The notes beneath the pieces were generated by a model. It saw only the letters and a program-made list of their open reading frames with translations. It was not told the DNA's origin and ran no database searches. This document shows positions 48,854 to 58,045 of a stretch of DNA of 64,000 nucleotides, one piece after another. Origin of the DNA: Chloroflexales bacterium ZM16-3 (GTDB taxonomy: Bacteria > Chloroflexota > Chloroflexia > Chloroflexales > Chloroflexaceae). The position numbers and the translations under genes are program-made. The stretch spans positions 1 through 64,000 of the forward strand of contig RYFE02000028.1 in NCBI GenBank assembly GCA_004138175.2, written 5' to 3'. Numbering within the stretch: position 1 is the stretch's first letter; each line of letters begins with the position of its first letter.

Positions 48854-50845
48854 ATGATACGACACATCTACCCGCTGGCGGCGCTGCTCACCCTGACGGC
48901 CATCCTGCTCGCCGCGCTCCCAGTTGAGGCGCAGATGGTCACGTCAACCCAGCCCGCCGCGATCAGCCTCTTCGGCATGAACACCTACTTCGCTGGCCGC
49001 GAGCGGATCACCCGCGACGGCGACGCGGGCGTGGCGGCGCTGATCGCCAAGGGCCGCCAGATTGGCGTGGCCTGGGCCCGCGAGGAGCTGAGCTGGGGCA
49101 ACGTTGAGCGCGACCGCAAGGGCAAGTGGCAGTGGGACGACATCGACCGGCAGATCGGCGCGACCGCTCAGGCCGGCTACGGGATCGTCGGCATGCTGCT
49201 CACCACGCCCGCCTGGGCCAGGGTGGGCGACTGCGGCATCCGCACGATGCGCTACATCTACGCCGGCGTGCGCGCCGAGAGTTACTGGTGTCCGCCGGCC
49301 AGCCCGCAGGACTTCGCCGACTATGTGCGGGCCACCGTCGAGCGCTACGACGGCGACGGGGTGGCCGATGCGCCGGGCTCGCCGCGCGTGGCCGTGTGGC
49401 AGATCTGGAACGAGCCCAACGCCTGGGAGACATGGCCGGGCAGCCCGGCCGAGTTCGCGGCGATCTGGCAGGCCGGCTATGCTGCCGCCAAGGCCGCCGA
49501 CCCGACGGCGGTCGTCACCTCGCCTGGTCTCTATATCTTCGATGGGCAGTGGCAGGATGGCGTGGGCCACAGCGACGGCCTGCGCTTCTTCGACGAGGCC
49601 CTGGCCGCGCGCCCTTCTCTCTGGGGCAGCTTCGACGCCCTGGCCGTCCACCCCTATATGCCCGACGTGGCCCCCGACCAGCCCGGCCTCTACAGCTCGA
49701 TCAGCCTTTGGGGCCGCCTGAGCACTGCGCGCGAATGGCTCGATGCGCGCATCCGGCACTACGGCGGATCGCCGAAGCCGCTCTGGGTCAGCGAGGTCGG
49801 CTGGTCCACCTGCACATCCGCCCAGGCTGACTGCTACGCTGGGGCGGTGGCGGGCACAGCAGCGCCCGTAGAAAGCCTGGTGGCCTCCAGTTCTCAGCCC
49901 CTAACCCCCAGCCCCCAACGCCCATCCTTCTTCCTCGGCCCGATGGCCACTGGTGCCTACACCGACACGTCCGCGCCGCAGCTCGACTCCGCCGGGCTCG
50001 CCGCGATGGTCGGCAAGAGCGAGGACCAGCAGGCCAGCTACCTTGTGCGGGCCTACGGCCTGGCAATCGCCGCTGGCGTGCAGCACATGAGCTGGTTCCA
50101 GCTTGAGGATAAGTTCGACGGCTCGGCGCGCAACTTCTGGGAGGAGGCGGCGATCTTCGGCACCGCCGCCGAGGGCTACCGGGCCAAGCCGGCGGCCCAG
50201 GCATACGCAACAATGGCGAACCTGCTCACGGGGGCGAGCTTCCTCGGCTTCGGCGCGCTAAGCACCTTCGCCTACAGCCCGACGGCGCTCAGCCCGAAGG
50301 CACGCTTCCATCTGCGCTTTCTCACCGCCGACAACCGGCTCGTCGATCTGCTCTGGCGCAATAGCGGTGTGGAGACGGTCGATCTGCCCCTGGAGCCGGG
50401 GCGCGGGGCCGAGCTGATCGACCGCGCGGGCGCGCAGCTTGGCATGGGGGGCGTCGGCGGCGCGGCCCGGCTTACGCTCAGCGAGAGTCCGATCTATCTT
50501 ATCCAGAGCATCCCACCTGCCCTTACGATATCGCCCGCCAGCCTGACAGTGCTTGTTCAGCTAGATGCCCCGCCGCAGCAGATGAGCATTGTTGTCGCCA
50601 ACAGCGGGTCTGGCGCGATCATCTGGGGTGCCACGTCGAGCGCCGCCTGGGCCAGCGTGCAGACGCCCGCCGGCCAGGGCTACCGCAGTCTCCTGCGCAT
50701 CAGCATCAGCCCGGCAGGCATGAGGCTGGGCAGCTATAACGCGATCCTGCACGTCAGCAGCGCCGCCGGAACCAGAGATATTCCGCTGCGCATGGTAGTG
50801 AGCGAGCAGGTCTATCGGCGCTACTTGCCCTTTGTGGGGCGATAG
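48854..50845 (+). CDS. Secreted clan GH-A glycosidase-like protein with BACON-type C-terminus
   Basis: A 663-aa protein; MIRHIYPLAALLTLTAILLA is a signal peptide cleaved near VEAQ. The barrel resembles GH39/GH5-type enzymes: VAWAREELSWGNVERDRKGK, VAVWQIWNEPNAWETWPG with the acid/base Glu, LAVHPYMPDVAPD, and KPLWVSEVGWSTCTS with the nucleophile Glu. A Ser/Pro-rich loop (about 340-385) interrupts the barrel and is coded by a CCCCTAACCCCCAGCCCCC stretch like the dispersed repeat. The C-terminal 100 residues (LTISPASLTVLVQLDAPPQQ) look like a BACON domain, and the protein ends RYLPFVGR. It probably acts on an extracellular polysaccharide. Confidence 0.82.
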   Translation: MIRHIYPLAALLTLTAILLAALPVEAQMVTSTQPAAISLFGMNTYFAGRERITRDGDAGVAALIAKGRQIGVAWAREELSWGNVERDRKGKWQWDDIDRQIGATAQAGYGIVGMLLTTPAWARVGDCGIRTMRYIYAGVRAESYWCPPASPQDFADYVRATVERYDGDGVADAPGSPRVAVWQIWNEPNAWETWPGSPAEFAAIWQAGYAAAKAADPTAVVTSPGLYIFDGQWQDGVGHSDGLRFFDEALAARPSLWGSFDALAVHPYMPDVAPDQPGLYSSISLWGRLSTAREWLDARIRHYGGSPKPLWVSEVGWSTCTSAQADCYAGAVAGTAAPVESLVASSSQPLTPSPQRPSFFLGPMATGAYTDTSAPQLDSAGLAAMVGKSEDQQASYLVRAYGLAIAAGVQHMSWFQLEDKFDGSARNFWEEAAIFGTAAEGYRAKPAAQAYATMANLLTGASFLGFGALSTFAYSPTALSPKARFHLRFLTADNRLVDLLWRNSGVETVDLPLEPGRGAELIDRAGAQLGMGGVGGAARLTLSESPIYLIQSIPPALTISPASLTVLVQLDAPPQQMSIVVANSGSGAIIWGATSSAAWASVQTPAGQGYRSLLRISISPAGMRLGSYNAILHVSSAAGTRDIPLRMVVSEQVYRRYLPFVGR

Positions 50846-50865
50846 GCTCGGCTTTGCAAGTGCTG

Positions 50866-50880
50866 TGCAATGACATTGCA
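50866..50880. promoter_or_regulatory. Inverted repeat upstream of the alpha/beta hydrolase
   Basis: TGCAAT-GAC-ATTGCA is a perfect inverted repeat, followed by TATGCT (50888-50893), a possible -10 box for the gene at 50936. It may be an operator. Confidence 0.4.
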
Positions 50881-50935
50881 ATTGTGGTATGCTACAGACA
50901 CGAAGGCTGAACACACCTCTAGTAAGGACACCAAT

Positions 50936-51826
50936 ATGTCAATAGCAGACACCGATACAACGACCGAGCAGCGCTACAGCGTGAGCGAGCACAGCCTGGC
51001 GGGCGAGTTTGGCCAGACGCGCTACTGGGCCTCGCAGCCGCAGCACGGGCTGCCGGTCGTCTTCATCCACGGCTACGCGGCGATGATCGAGCACTGGCGG
51101 CGGATCATACGCCCCGTCGCACGCGAGCACACCTTCTACGCGCTCGACCTCTACGGCTTCGGCCAGTCGGCCCGCCCGACAGGCACGCCCACCAGAGAGC
51201 GCTGGGCCAAGCAGGTGGCAGACTTCATCCGCGAGGTTGTCGGCGGGCCGGCGGTGATCGTCGGCCACTCGATGGGCGGGGTGGTCGCCGTCGAGGTGGC
51301 CCGGCGCTACCCCGAGCTGACTCGCGGCCTCGTCCTGGTGAACAGCTCGGGCATGCAGATGTCGGAGCGCCCACCCAGCCAGTTCGACATGGTAATGATG
51401 TCGGCGATCGCCGCGCCGCTGCTCGGCGAGACGGTGGCCGGGCTCTTCACCAACCCGCTGAGCGTAGATTGGAGCATACGGCAGGGGCTGATGTCGGCCT
51501 ACCACCGCAAGGAGCGGGTCACGGATGAGCTTGTCGAGACATTCAGCGCGCCGCTGCGCAGGTACGGGGCCGCATCATACCTGGCGGTCAGCCGCAACTT
51601 CCAGGGGCTGATCATCGACGCCAAGGCGGGCGAGATCACTGCGCCGTCGCTGCTGATCTGGGGGGCCGAGGATCGCTCGATCCCGCCGTCGGACGCCGAG
51701 GCGATCAAGCGGCGCGTGCTGCCGCAGGCCGATCTGGCCATCCTGCCGGGCACCGGCCACTGCCCCTTCGACGAGACCCCCGAGCTGTTCTGCGACGCGC
51801 TGCTGCCCTGGCTGGGTAGATTGTAG
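50936..51826 (+). CDS. Alpha/beta hydrolase
   Basis: A 296-aa cytoplasmic hydrolase. VVFIHGYAAMIEHW gives the oxyanion HG motif, FYALDLYGFGQSARP the second strand loop, VIVGHSMGGVVAVEVARR the nucleophile elbow G-H-S-M-G, LLIWGAEDRSIPPSDAE the catalytic Asp, and LPGTGHCPFDETPEL the His. The nearest general type is MhpC/haloperoxidase-like esterases; no substrate can be named. I start at the ATG at 50936, where AAGGACACC lies upstream. It is convergent with the large secreted protein gene. Confidence 0.9.
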   Translation: MSIADTDTTTEQRYSVSEHSLAGEFGQTRYWASQPQHGLPVVFIHGYAAMIEHWRRIIRPVAREHTFYALDLYGFGQSARPTGTPTRERWAKQVADFIREVVGGPAVIVGHSMGGVVAVEVARRYPELTRGLVLVNSSGMQMSERPPSQFDMVMMSAIAAPLLGETVAGLFTNPLSVDWSIRQGLMSAYHRKERVTDELVETFSAPLRRYGAASYLAVSRNFQGLIIDAKAGEITAPSLLIWGAEDRSIPPSDAEAIKRRVLPQADLAILPGTGHCPFDETPELFCDALLPWLGRL

Positions 51827-51832
51827 AGAGCA

Positions 51833-51858
51833 AAGGGGCGGCTTGCGAGCCGCCCCTT
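51833..51858. terminator. Convergent terminator palindrome
   Basis: AAGGGGCGGCT-tgcg-AGCCGCCCCTT then TCTGCTTTCCCC, between two convergent genes. It is a variant of the TAGGGGCGGCTCG palindrome family. Confidence 0.7.
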
Positions 51859-51887
51859 CTGCTTTCCCCTATCGTGACCCACGAGCG

Positions 51888-54800
51888 CTATCGGATCAGC
51901 AGCGGCAGGTAGATATTGAATGCGGGCGTCGCACCGATGCCACTCAGGCTGACGCTATGCGGGCTGCCGATCGCGTCGCTGCTGATCGTCAGCGTGCCGC
52001 TGCGGCTGCCGGTCGTTGTCGGCGTGAAGGTGACGCTGATGGTGCAGCTCGCCCCCGCCGCCAGCGTTGCCCCACAGGTGGTCGTGCGGGCAAAGTCGCC
52101 GCTCGCCGCGATGCTGCTGATCGCCAGCGTGTCATTGCCGCTGTTGGTCAGCGTCACCTGCTGCGCTGCGGTCGTTGTGCCAACCGTCACGCTGCTAAAG
52201 CTCTGGCTGCTCGCCGACAGGCTGATCTCCAGCGTAGCGCCCGCCCCGCTCAGGCTGACGCTGTGCGGGCTACCGGTCGCGTTGCTGCTGATCGTCAGCG
52301 TGCCGCTGCGGCTGCCGGTCGTCGGCGGCGTGAAGGTGACGCTGATGGTGCAGCTCGCCCCCGCCGCCAGGGTGGCCCCGCAGGTGGTGGTGCGGGCGAA
52401 GTCGCCGCTCGCCACAATGCTGGCGATGGTCAGGCTGGCCCCGCCGTTATTCGTGAGCGTGATCTGCTGGGCCGCGCTCGTCGTGCCGACGCGCTGGCTG
52501 CCAAAGCTTAGGCTGCTCGCCGACAGGCTCACCGCCGGAGCGATGCCGGTGCCGCTCAGGCTAACACTATGCGGGCTGCCGGTCGCGTCGTCGCTGATCG
52601 TCAGCGTGCCGCTGCGGGTGCCGGTCGCCGTTGGGGTGAAGGTGACGCTCACGCTACAGCTCGCCCCCGCCGCCAGCGTTGCCCCACAGGTGGTCGTGGG
52701 CGCGAAGTCGCCGCTCGCCGCGATGCTGCTGATCGTGAGCGTGGCGTCGCCGCTGTTGGTCAGCGTCACCTGCTGCGCTGCGGTCGTTGTGCCAACCGTC
52801 ACGCTGCTAAAGCTCAGGCTGCTTCCCGACAGGCTCACCCCAGGAACTACGCCCGTGCCGCTCAGCCCCACGCTTTGTGGGCTGCCCGCAGCACTGCTGG
52901 TGATCGTCAGCGTGCTGCTGCGAGCACCCGTTGCCGTCGGGGTAAACGTCACGCTGATCGTGCAGTTCGCCCCCGGCACCAGGGTGGATCCGCAGGTGGT
53001 GGTGCGGGCAAAGTCGCCGCTGGCGGTGATGCTGTTGATCTTCAGATCGGCAGCCCCGCTGTTGGTCAGCGTCACCTGCTGGGCCGCGCTGGTGCTGCTA
53101 ACCCGCAGGTTGCCGAAGCCAATGCTACCTGTCGAGAGCGCGGCGTTCGCCAGCGCCTGGTACACACCGCGCCCGTGGGTCGCCGCCGTCAGCGTGTTGC
53201 CCACCCAGAACAGCTCATCGACCGAGACATTCGAAGGCCCGTCGTGAGGCAGGCTCCAGGTGGCCCCGGCGTCCTCGCTGGCGAAGATGCCCACCTCGGT
53301 GCCGACATAGATCCGGTTGCTGTCGAGCGGGCTGATCACCAGCGAGCGCACCGGCGCGTCGGGCAGCCCGGTCGCCCCGCTGCCGGTGCGGTCGCCCCAG
53401 GTTGTGCCGCCGTCGGTGGAGCGGTAGACGTTATCGGCGTTGAAGCCGCCGAAGGTCACGTAGACGATCGAGCTGTTGTTCGGGTCGATGGCGATCCGGT
53501 TCGCGTAGCGGTTCGGCAGGCCGACGCCGTTGGTGTCTACCTGCGTCCAGGTCGGCGCCGCCGCCGTGCCATTGGTCGTCTTATAGACATTGCCGTTGTT
53601 ATGGCCGACCCAGATGATATCCGAGTTGCCTGGGGCGACCGCGATCGCGCTAATCTCATTGTTGAGGCCGCCGATGCTCGACTTGATCGCCGCCCACGAC
53701 GGGCCGCTGGAGTTCGTGTTGGGAGTCTTGACATCGTTCGTGCGCCAGAGCGAGAGTCCGCCCACCAGCATGCGGTTGGAGTCGTTCGGGTCGAGGATGA
53801 AGGGCGCGATGAAGTTGGCGCTGCTATTTTGTGCGTCGGTAATCGTGTAGGGAGCCGGCTTCCAGGCAATTACCGAGTTCACGCCATTAAAGTACGAGTA
53901 CCGGCCGGAGATATACTCTCCCGAGTCGGCGGTAGCGCCGGTCACTGTGCGGTGGACGTTTGCCCGGACATACTCGCCGTAAAAGTAGTTCGCGTCGTTG
54001 GGGTCGGCGGCCGAGAAGCCGCCGTCGCCGCCATAGACCTCGACCCAGCCCTCGCTATCGCCGCTATAGGCCAGGGTGCCGTTATCTTGGGTGCCGCCGA
54101 CGATCACGCCCGTGCTGGCGTTGCCGGCCGCCCCGTAGAACTGGGTGATCCCCAGGTTATTGTTCAGCTCTTGCCATCCAGTGGTGTTATAGGGGTCGTC
54201 GCTGCCGAGGGTGTTGATATCGGCGGCCTTATAGATGCCGCCGTCATTGCCAAAGTAGACCGTGCGGTTGGTTGGGCCGTTATAGCCGGGGTCGGCCACA
54301 ATCGCGTGCTGGTCGGCGTGCGCCGAGAAGGGCGAGTACTCCCAGGAGCTGACCTGGGTGAGGGTCGCGCCGCCATTCGTACTCTTCCAGAGATCGATCC
54401 CGCCGACGATCAGGGTGTTGGGGTCATCCGGCGCTACCCAGATGATATTGTCGTACCAGCCCTGGAGGCCCAGGTAGTTTGTGTCCGTGCTCACCTGGCT
54501 ATAGCTCTGCCCGCCGTCGGTGCTCTTCCAGATCTCGCCGCTGTTGACGTTGACCGAGGCGTAGATCGTGCCTGCACCGGTGGTGACACTCGGCGCGTAG
54601 GCTATCTCGACACGGCGGTAGAGATCAGCCACGGAGGGTAGCCCGCTCGCCGTTGACCAGTTCAGCCCGCCATTAATCGAGTACCACGCCGCCCCGTTAC
54701 GCCCCGCAGCCACCGCGTAGGTTGCGTTATTCGGGTTGAAGTTGACATCCAGCACTTCACTGGCCAATACTGCTGTCCAACTTGTGCCACCATTGGTCGA

Positions 54801-55601
54801 GCGGAAGAGACTGGTTCGCGTAGCGGCGAGGATCACCGCGCCGTCCGGGGAGATATCCAGGCGGTTGACATAGACGAAGTTGCTGTTCGCAGTGGCGTTC
54901 AGCTGGCTCCAGCTCACCCCGCCATCGGTGCTCTTGAAGATGCCGGCACCCTGGATTCCATCGCTGTTATAGAAGCCCTCGCCGGTGCCGGCGTACATCA
55001 CGGTGGAGTCGGTGGGGGCCATAACCATAGTCGAGACGGCCAGGTTACTCATAAAGTCGTCCACCGGATCCCAGCGCGCGCCGCCATTGCTGCTGTACCA
55101 GATGCCGCCGGAGACGCTTCCCGCCCACATGCGGCTCGTCTGGGTGGGGTGAATGACCAGCGCGCGGATGCGCCCGCCGATATTACCCGGCCCGAGCCAC
55201 TTCCACTGGTCCTGGGCGATCCCGGCCGCCGGCGGGCTGTTCTGCTCGGCGGCGCGCATCTGGGCGACGTGCTCAAGCGCCAGGCCGATGCCGTCGGGCT
55301 TGATGCTGCCATCCTCGCTGCGCAGGGCCAGGTTGCGCCAGGCGAGCGCCTCGTCAGGCTTATCGGGCTTCGGGCTGCCCACCCGAAAGATTGCCCGGTC
55401 GAGCTTGTCCTGCGGGATCACACAGATCGCCGCCGGGCTCAGGCTGCGCAGTCTGCCCAGCTGCTCCGCCATCTCAACGCTGATCTGGCGGTGGGCGGCG
55501 ATCTCGGCGAGGCTCAGCCCCGGCCGGTCGCAGAACTCGCCCGTCGCACGACCACGTACAAAAAGCAGACTGCCCCCGACGACGACGATCAGCATCGCCA
55601 C
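51888..55601 (-). CDS. Secreted BNR-repeat and choice-of-anchor D repeat protein
   Basis: A protein of up to 1237 aa. A hydrophobic start (MLIVVVGGSLLFV) suggests a signal anchor. From about 120 to 820 there are many BNR/sortilin-like repeats (IWYSSNGGARWDPV, IFKSTDGGVSWSQL, LFRSTNGGTSWTAV, VYRSTDGGTTWGDR), forming one or two beta-propellers. From about 824 to 1227 come four tandem HYDIN/choice-of-anchor D repeats of about 100 residues (SAAQQVTLTNSGAADLKINS type), nearly identical at the DNA level. The end is FNIYLPLLIR. The start is uncertain: an ATG at 55639 with a better leader is out of frame by one base. It probably binds ligands or partners outside the cell. Confidence 0.82.
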   Translation of the reverse strand: MAMLIVVVGGSLLFVRGRATGEFCDRPGLSLAEIAAHRQISVEMAEQLGRLRSLSPAAICVIPQDKLDRAIFRVGSPKPDKPDEALAWRNLALRSEDGSIKPDGIGLALEHVAQMRAAEQNSPPAAGIAQDQWKWLGPGNIGGRIRALVIHPTQTSRMWAGSVSGGIWYSSNGGARWDPVDDFMSNLAVSTMVMAPTDSTVMYAGTGEGFYNSDGIQGAGIFKSTDGGVSWSQLNATANSNFVYVNRLDISPDGAVILAATRTSLFRSTNGGTSWTAVLASEVLDVNFNPNNATYAVAAGRNGAAWYSINGGLNWSTASGLPSVADLYRRVEIAYAPSVTTGAGTIYASVNVNSGEIWKSTDGGQSYSQVSTDTNYLGLQGWYDNIIWVAPDDPNTLIVGGIDLWKSTNGGATLTQVSSWEYSPFSAHADQHAIVADPGYNGPTNRTVYFGNDGGIYKAADINTLGSDDPYNTTGWQELNNNLGITQFYGAAGNASTGVIVGGTQDNGTLAYSGDSEGWVEVYGGDGGFSAADPNDANYFYGEYVRANVHRTVTGATADSGEYISGRYSYFNGVNSVIAWKPAPYTITDAQNSSANFIAPFILDPNDSNRMLVGGLSLWRTNDVKTPNTNSSGPSWAAIKSSIGGLNNEISAIAVAPGNSDIIWVGHNNGNVYKTTNGTAAAPTWTQVDTNGVGLPNRYANRIAIDPNNSSIVYVTFGGFNADNVYRSTDGGTTWGDRTGSGATGLPDAPVRSLVISPLDSNRIYVGTEVGIFASEDAGATWSLPHDGPSNVSVDELFWVGNTLTAATHGRGVYQALANAALSTGSIGFGNLRVSSTSAAQQVTLTNSGAADLKINSITASGDFARTTTCGSTLVPGANCTISVTFTPTATGARSSTLTITSSAAGSPQSVGLSGTGVVPGVSLSGSSLSFSSVTVGTTTAAQQVTLTNSGDATLTISSIAASGDFAPTTTCGATLAAGASCSVSVTFTPTATGTRSGTLTISDDATGSPHSVSLSGTGIAPAVSLSASSLSFGSQRVGTTSAAQQITLTNNGGASLTIASIVASGDFARTTTCGATLAAGASCTISVTFTPPTTGSRSGTLTISSNATGSPHSVSLSGAGATLEISLSASSQSFSSVTVGTTTAAQQVTLTNSGNDTLAISSIAASGDFARTTTCGATLAAGASCTISVTFTPTTTGSRSGTLTISSDAIGSPHSVSLSGIGATPAFNIYLPLLIR

Positions 55602-55682
55602 AACAACCGCAACCTATCGAGTCCGAGCTTGGAGTGACATAAGCCAGTGCATACTCCCCCCCTAATGTGCCCACCTAGGGCC

Positions 55683-56320
55683 TCAGGTTCGCACAATGAC
55701 ACTAAGGGTAAACTGCATCACGGGTGGTGAGCAGGGCTGACTGGTCGGACAAGGCTCCGGGCGACTGGTCACCATCGCATCAGTCTGGCCAGGGCGTATC
55801 GCCCGGAGTTGCCAGCCCGTGTCGCCGGGGTGATCGACCTGATCGGCAGCGGTGAGCATGGTCAAGATATCGTCGCTGTAGCTGATATTCCACCCGGCCG
55901 CGTCCTGGGGCGGGATCAGCCGGATAACCTGGCCGACCGCGAGCGTGACCTCCGGGGACGCGGGCGGCAGGGTAACGACCACCTCGCTGGGCGCGGGGAG
56001 GCTTGTGGGCGACGCGGCGGCGGTCGGGGCAGGCGCACGAGTAGCGGTAGGGGGAGAGTCGCGCTTGGGGCGGGGATAACCGTGGGGGAGGGGGTAGCAG
56101 TAGCTTCGGCTGTCGCCGTCAGGGTGGGCGGGGCCGCCCCCAACAGGGCTGATGGCGTGGGCTCCGGGGTGGGCGAGCCGCGCAGTTCACGTGCGCCGCA
56201 GGCGGTAAGGGCAAGCGCCATACAGGCGAGCAGGAGAGTCAGTACCAGCACCCGCCCTTGATAAAATTCCGAAATCGACACATCATTCACGGATGTCAGA
56301 TCACTCGATAATGCGGGCAC
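55683..56320 (-). pseudogene. Probable lipoprotein interrupted by a frameshift
   Basis: The upstream frame (from 56320 or a GTG near 56281) has a lipoprotein signal, VLVLTLLLACMALALTACG, with lipobox LTAC, then a Thr/Pro-rich linker (GSPTPEPTPSALLG). At the C5 run (plus strand GGGGG, 56050-56054) the frame turns into improbable Arg/Pro sequence. The frame one base over continues sensibly: DSPPTATRAPAPTAAASPTS, then VVVTLPPASPEVTLAVGQVI to the end at 55683. A one-base change in the homopolymer would join them. This is a recent pseudogene or a sequencing error. Confidence 0.6.
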
Positions 56321-56403
56321 ATCTCAAGAATCCCTGAAGATTATACGCTCACTTGCTCATATCTGAGGCATGTGCAACCCCATTACGAGTTAAGATAGGA
56401 CAA

Positions 56404-56458
56404 CATGAAGAGAGGGTTTCAGGGAGGGCTTTGCCCTCCCTGAAACCCTCTCTTCATG
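56404..56458. terminator. Perfect 26-bp hairpin downstream of trpE
   Basis: CATGAAGAGAGGGTTTCAGG and on, a 26-bp arm, then a TTT loop and the exact complement ending at 56458. The half-site AGAGGGTTTCAGGGAGGGC recurs at 61115. With the TAGGGGCGGCTCG palindrome at 56464-56491 it forms a double structure; the palindrome edge supplies the trpE stop codon. Confidence 0.65.
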
Positions 56459-56487
56459 CTCCTGTAGGGGCGGCTCGCGAGCCGCCC

Positions 56488-57987
56488 CTACAGATCATCC
56501 GCCGCGTCGATCGCCCGCAGCGAGGCGGCGGCCTTGTTGCAGCTCTCGACGTACTCGTACTCGGGGGTGCTGTCGGCCACCACCCCGGCGGCGGCCTGGG
56601 CGTAGGCCACCCCGTCCTTGACGATCAGCGTGCGCAGAGCGATGCAGGTGTCCAGGTCGCCGTTGAAGCCCACGTGGCCCACCGCCCCGGCGTAGACCCC
56701 GCGCTGCTGCTGCTCCAGCTCGGCGATCACCTCCATGGCCCGGATCTTCGGCGCGCCGGTGACGGTGCCGGCCGGGAAGCAGGCCCGCAGGGCGTCGAGC
56801 GGCTTGAGGTCGGCGCGCAGCTTGCCCGTCACCGCCGAGACGATGTGCTGGACGTGGCTGTACTTCTCGATCACCATGAAGGTCGGCACCTCCACCGTTC
56901 CCGGCTCGCTGATCCGGCCGACATCGTTGCGGCCGAGGTCAACCAGCATCAGGTGCTCAGCGCGCTCCTTCTCATCGGCCAGCAGCTCGGCGGCCAGGCG
57001 CTCGTCCTCGGCGGTGTCCTTGCCGCGCCAGCGCGTCCCAGCGATCGGGCGCGTCTCGACGTTGCCGTCCTGCACCTGGACGAGCATCTCGGGCGAGGCG
57101 CCCACCAGGTCGCCCTCGCCGGTGCGGATGTAGAACATGTAGGGCGAGGGGTTGATCGTGCGCAGCGCCCGGTAGATCGTGAAGCTGTCGGCGGCGGTGG
57201 GCTTGCTGAAGCGCTGCGAGATCTGCACCTGGAAGATGTCGCCGGCCATGACGTACTCTTTGGCCACCAGCACGGCCTGCTCGAACTCCTCGCGGGTGCG
57301 GTTCGAGGCCACCGGCACCGGCTCGCGGGCCGGCGTCACGCTGTGCGGCTCGTAGTTGCGGGCTACGGCCGGCGACGCCTGGGGCAGCGGGCGCATCAGC
57401 CGGGCGATCACCGCCTCGATCTTGCCCACCGCCCGCTGGTACTCCGCCGCCAGATCCTCGGCGTCGAGGTGGGCGTGCGAGATCACCAGGATCTTATGCT
57501 TCACATGGTCGAAGACCAGGATGGTGTCCACGAACATCCACCAGCTGTCGGGCATGTCGTAGGCGCGGGCGGCGGGCATGGGCAGGCGCTCGAAGCAGCG
57601 GGCTGCCTCGTAGGCCAGGTAGCCCACCGCGCCGCCGACGAAGATCGGCAGGCCGGGGATGCGCACCGGCCGGTAGGCGTTCAGGTAGCTGTCGAGCACC
57701 AGCAGCGGGTCCTCATACTGCAGCGTCTGCTTATAGCCACCCTGAGTCGCCTGGGCCACCCCATCGTGCATACGCAGGGTCTGGTAGGGGTCGCCGCCGA
57801 TGAAGGAGTAGCGGCCCACATTCTGCCCGCCGGTCACGCTCTCCAGCAGGAAGGACGGCCCGGCCTGGGCCAGCTTCAGGTAGGCCGACACCGGCGTCTC
57901 CAGGTCGGCCAATATCTCGCGGTAGATCGGGCAGAGGTTGCCCTGCGCGCGCAGGGCGCGCATCTCATCCAGAGTAGGTGCGTACAT
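56488..57987 (-). CDS. trpE: Anthranilate synthase component I TrpE
   Basis: A 499-aa enzyme that makes anthranilate from chorismate with TrpG, the first step of tryptophan synthesis. The feedback-site region (SAYLKLAQAGPSFLLESVTG) is present near the N-terminus. The chorismate-binding domain shows AKEYVMAGDIFQVQISQRFS, PSPYMFYIRTGEGDLVGASP, RPIAGTRWRGKDTAEDERLA, LMLVDLGRNDVGRISEPGTV and FPAGTVTGAPKIRAMEVIAE, all typical of TrpE rather than PabB. I start at 57987 (MYAPTLDEMRALRAQGN), with GGAG 8 bases upstream. trpS lies just upstream in the same direction, 43 bases away. Confidence 0.96.
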   Translation of the reverse strand: MYAPTLDEMRALRAQGNLCPIYREILADLETPVSAYLKLAQAGPSFLLESVTGGQNVGRYSFIGGDPYQTLRMHDGVAQATQGGYKQTLQYEDPLLVLDSYLNAYRPVRIPGLPIFVGGAVGYLAYEAARCFERLPMPAARAYDMPDSWWMFVDTILVFDHVKHKILVISHAHLDAEDLAAEYQRAVGKIEAVIARLMRPLPQASPAVARNYEPHSVTPAREPVPVASNRTREEFEQAVLVAKEYVMAGDIFQVQISQRFSKPTAADSFTIYRALRTINPSPYMFYIRTGEGDLVGASPEMLVQVQDGNVETRPIAGTRWRGKDTAEDERLAAELLADEKERAEHLMLVDLGRNDVGRISEPGTVEVPTFMVIEKYSHVQHIVSAVTGKLRADLKPLDALRACFPAGTVTGAPKIRAMEVIAELEQQQRGVYAGAVGHVGFNGDLDTCIALRTLIVKDGVAYAQAAAGVVADSTPEYEYVESCNKAAASLRAIDAADDL

Positions 57988-57999
57988 AAAAAATCTCCC

Positions 58000-58045
58000 G
58001 TTCTGCCCGCATAGCGCGGGCTTGCCCGCGCTATGCGGGCAGAAC
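58000..58045. terminator. Hairpin overlapping the trpS stop codon
   Basis: GTTCTGCCCGCATAGCGCGG(GC) and its complement form a 22-bp stem with a TT loop. On the minus strand it codes the last residues L-P-A and the stop of TrpS and lies just before trpE, so read-through or attenuation would affect trpE. Confidence 0.6.

Noticed and set aside
51930-53120. Possible repeat array or CRISPR at 52-53 kb
   Set aside because: The four 300-bp repeats are coding repeats of choice-of-anchor D domains.
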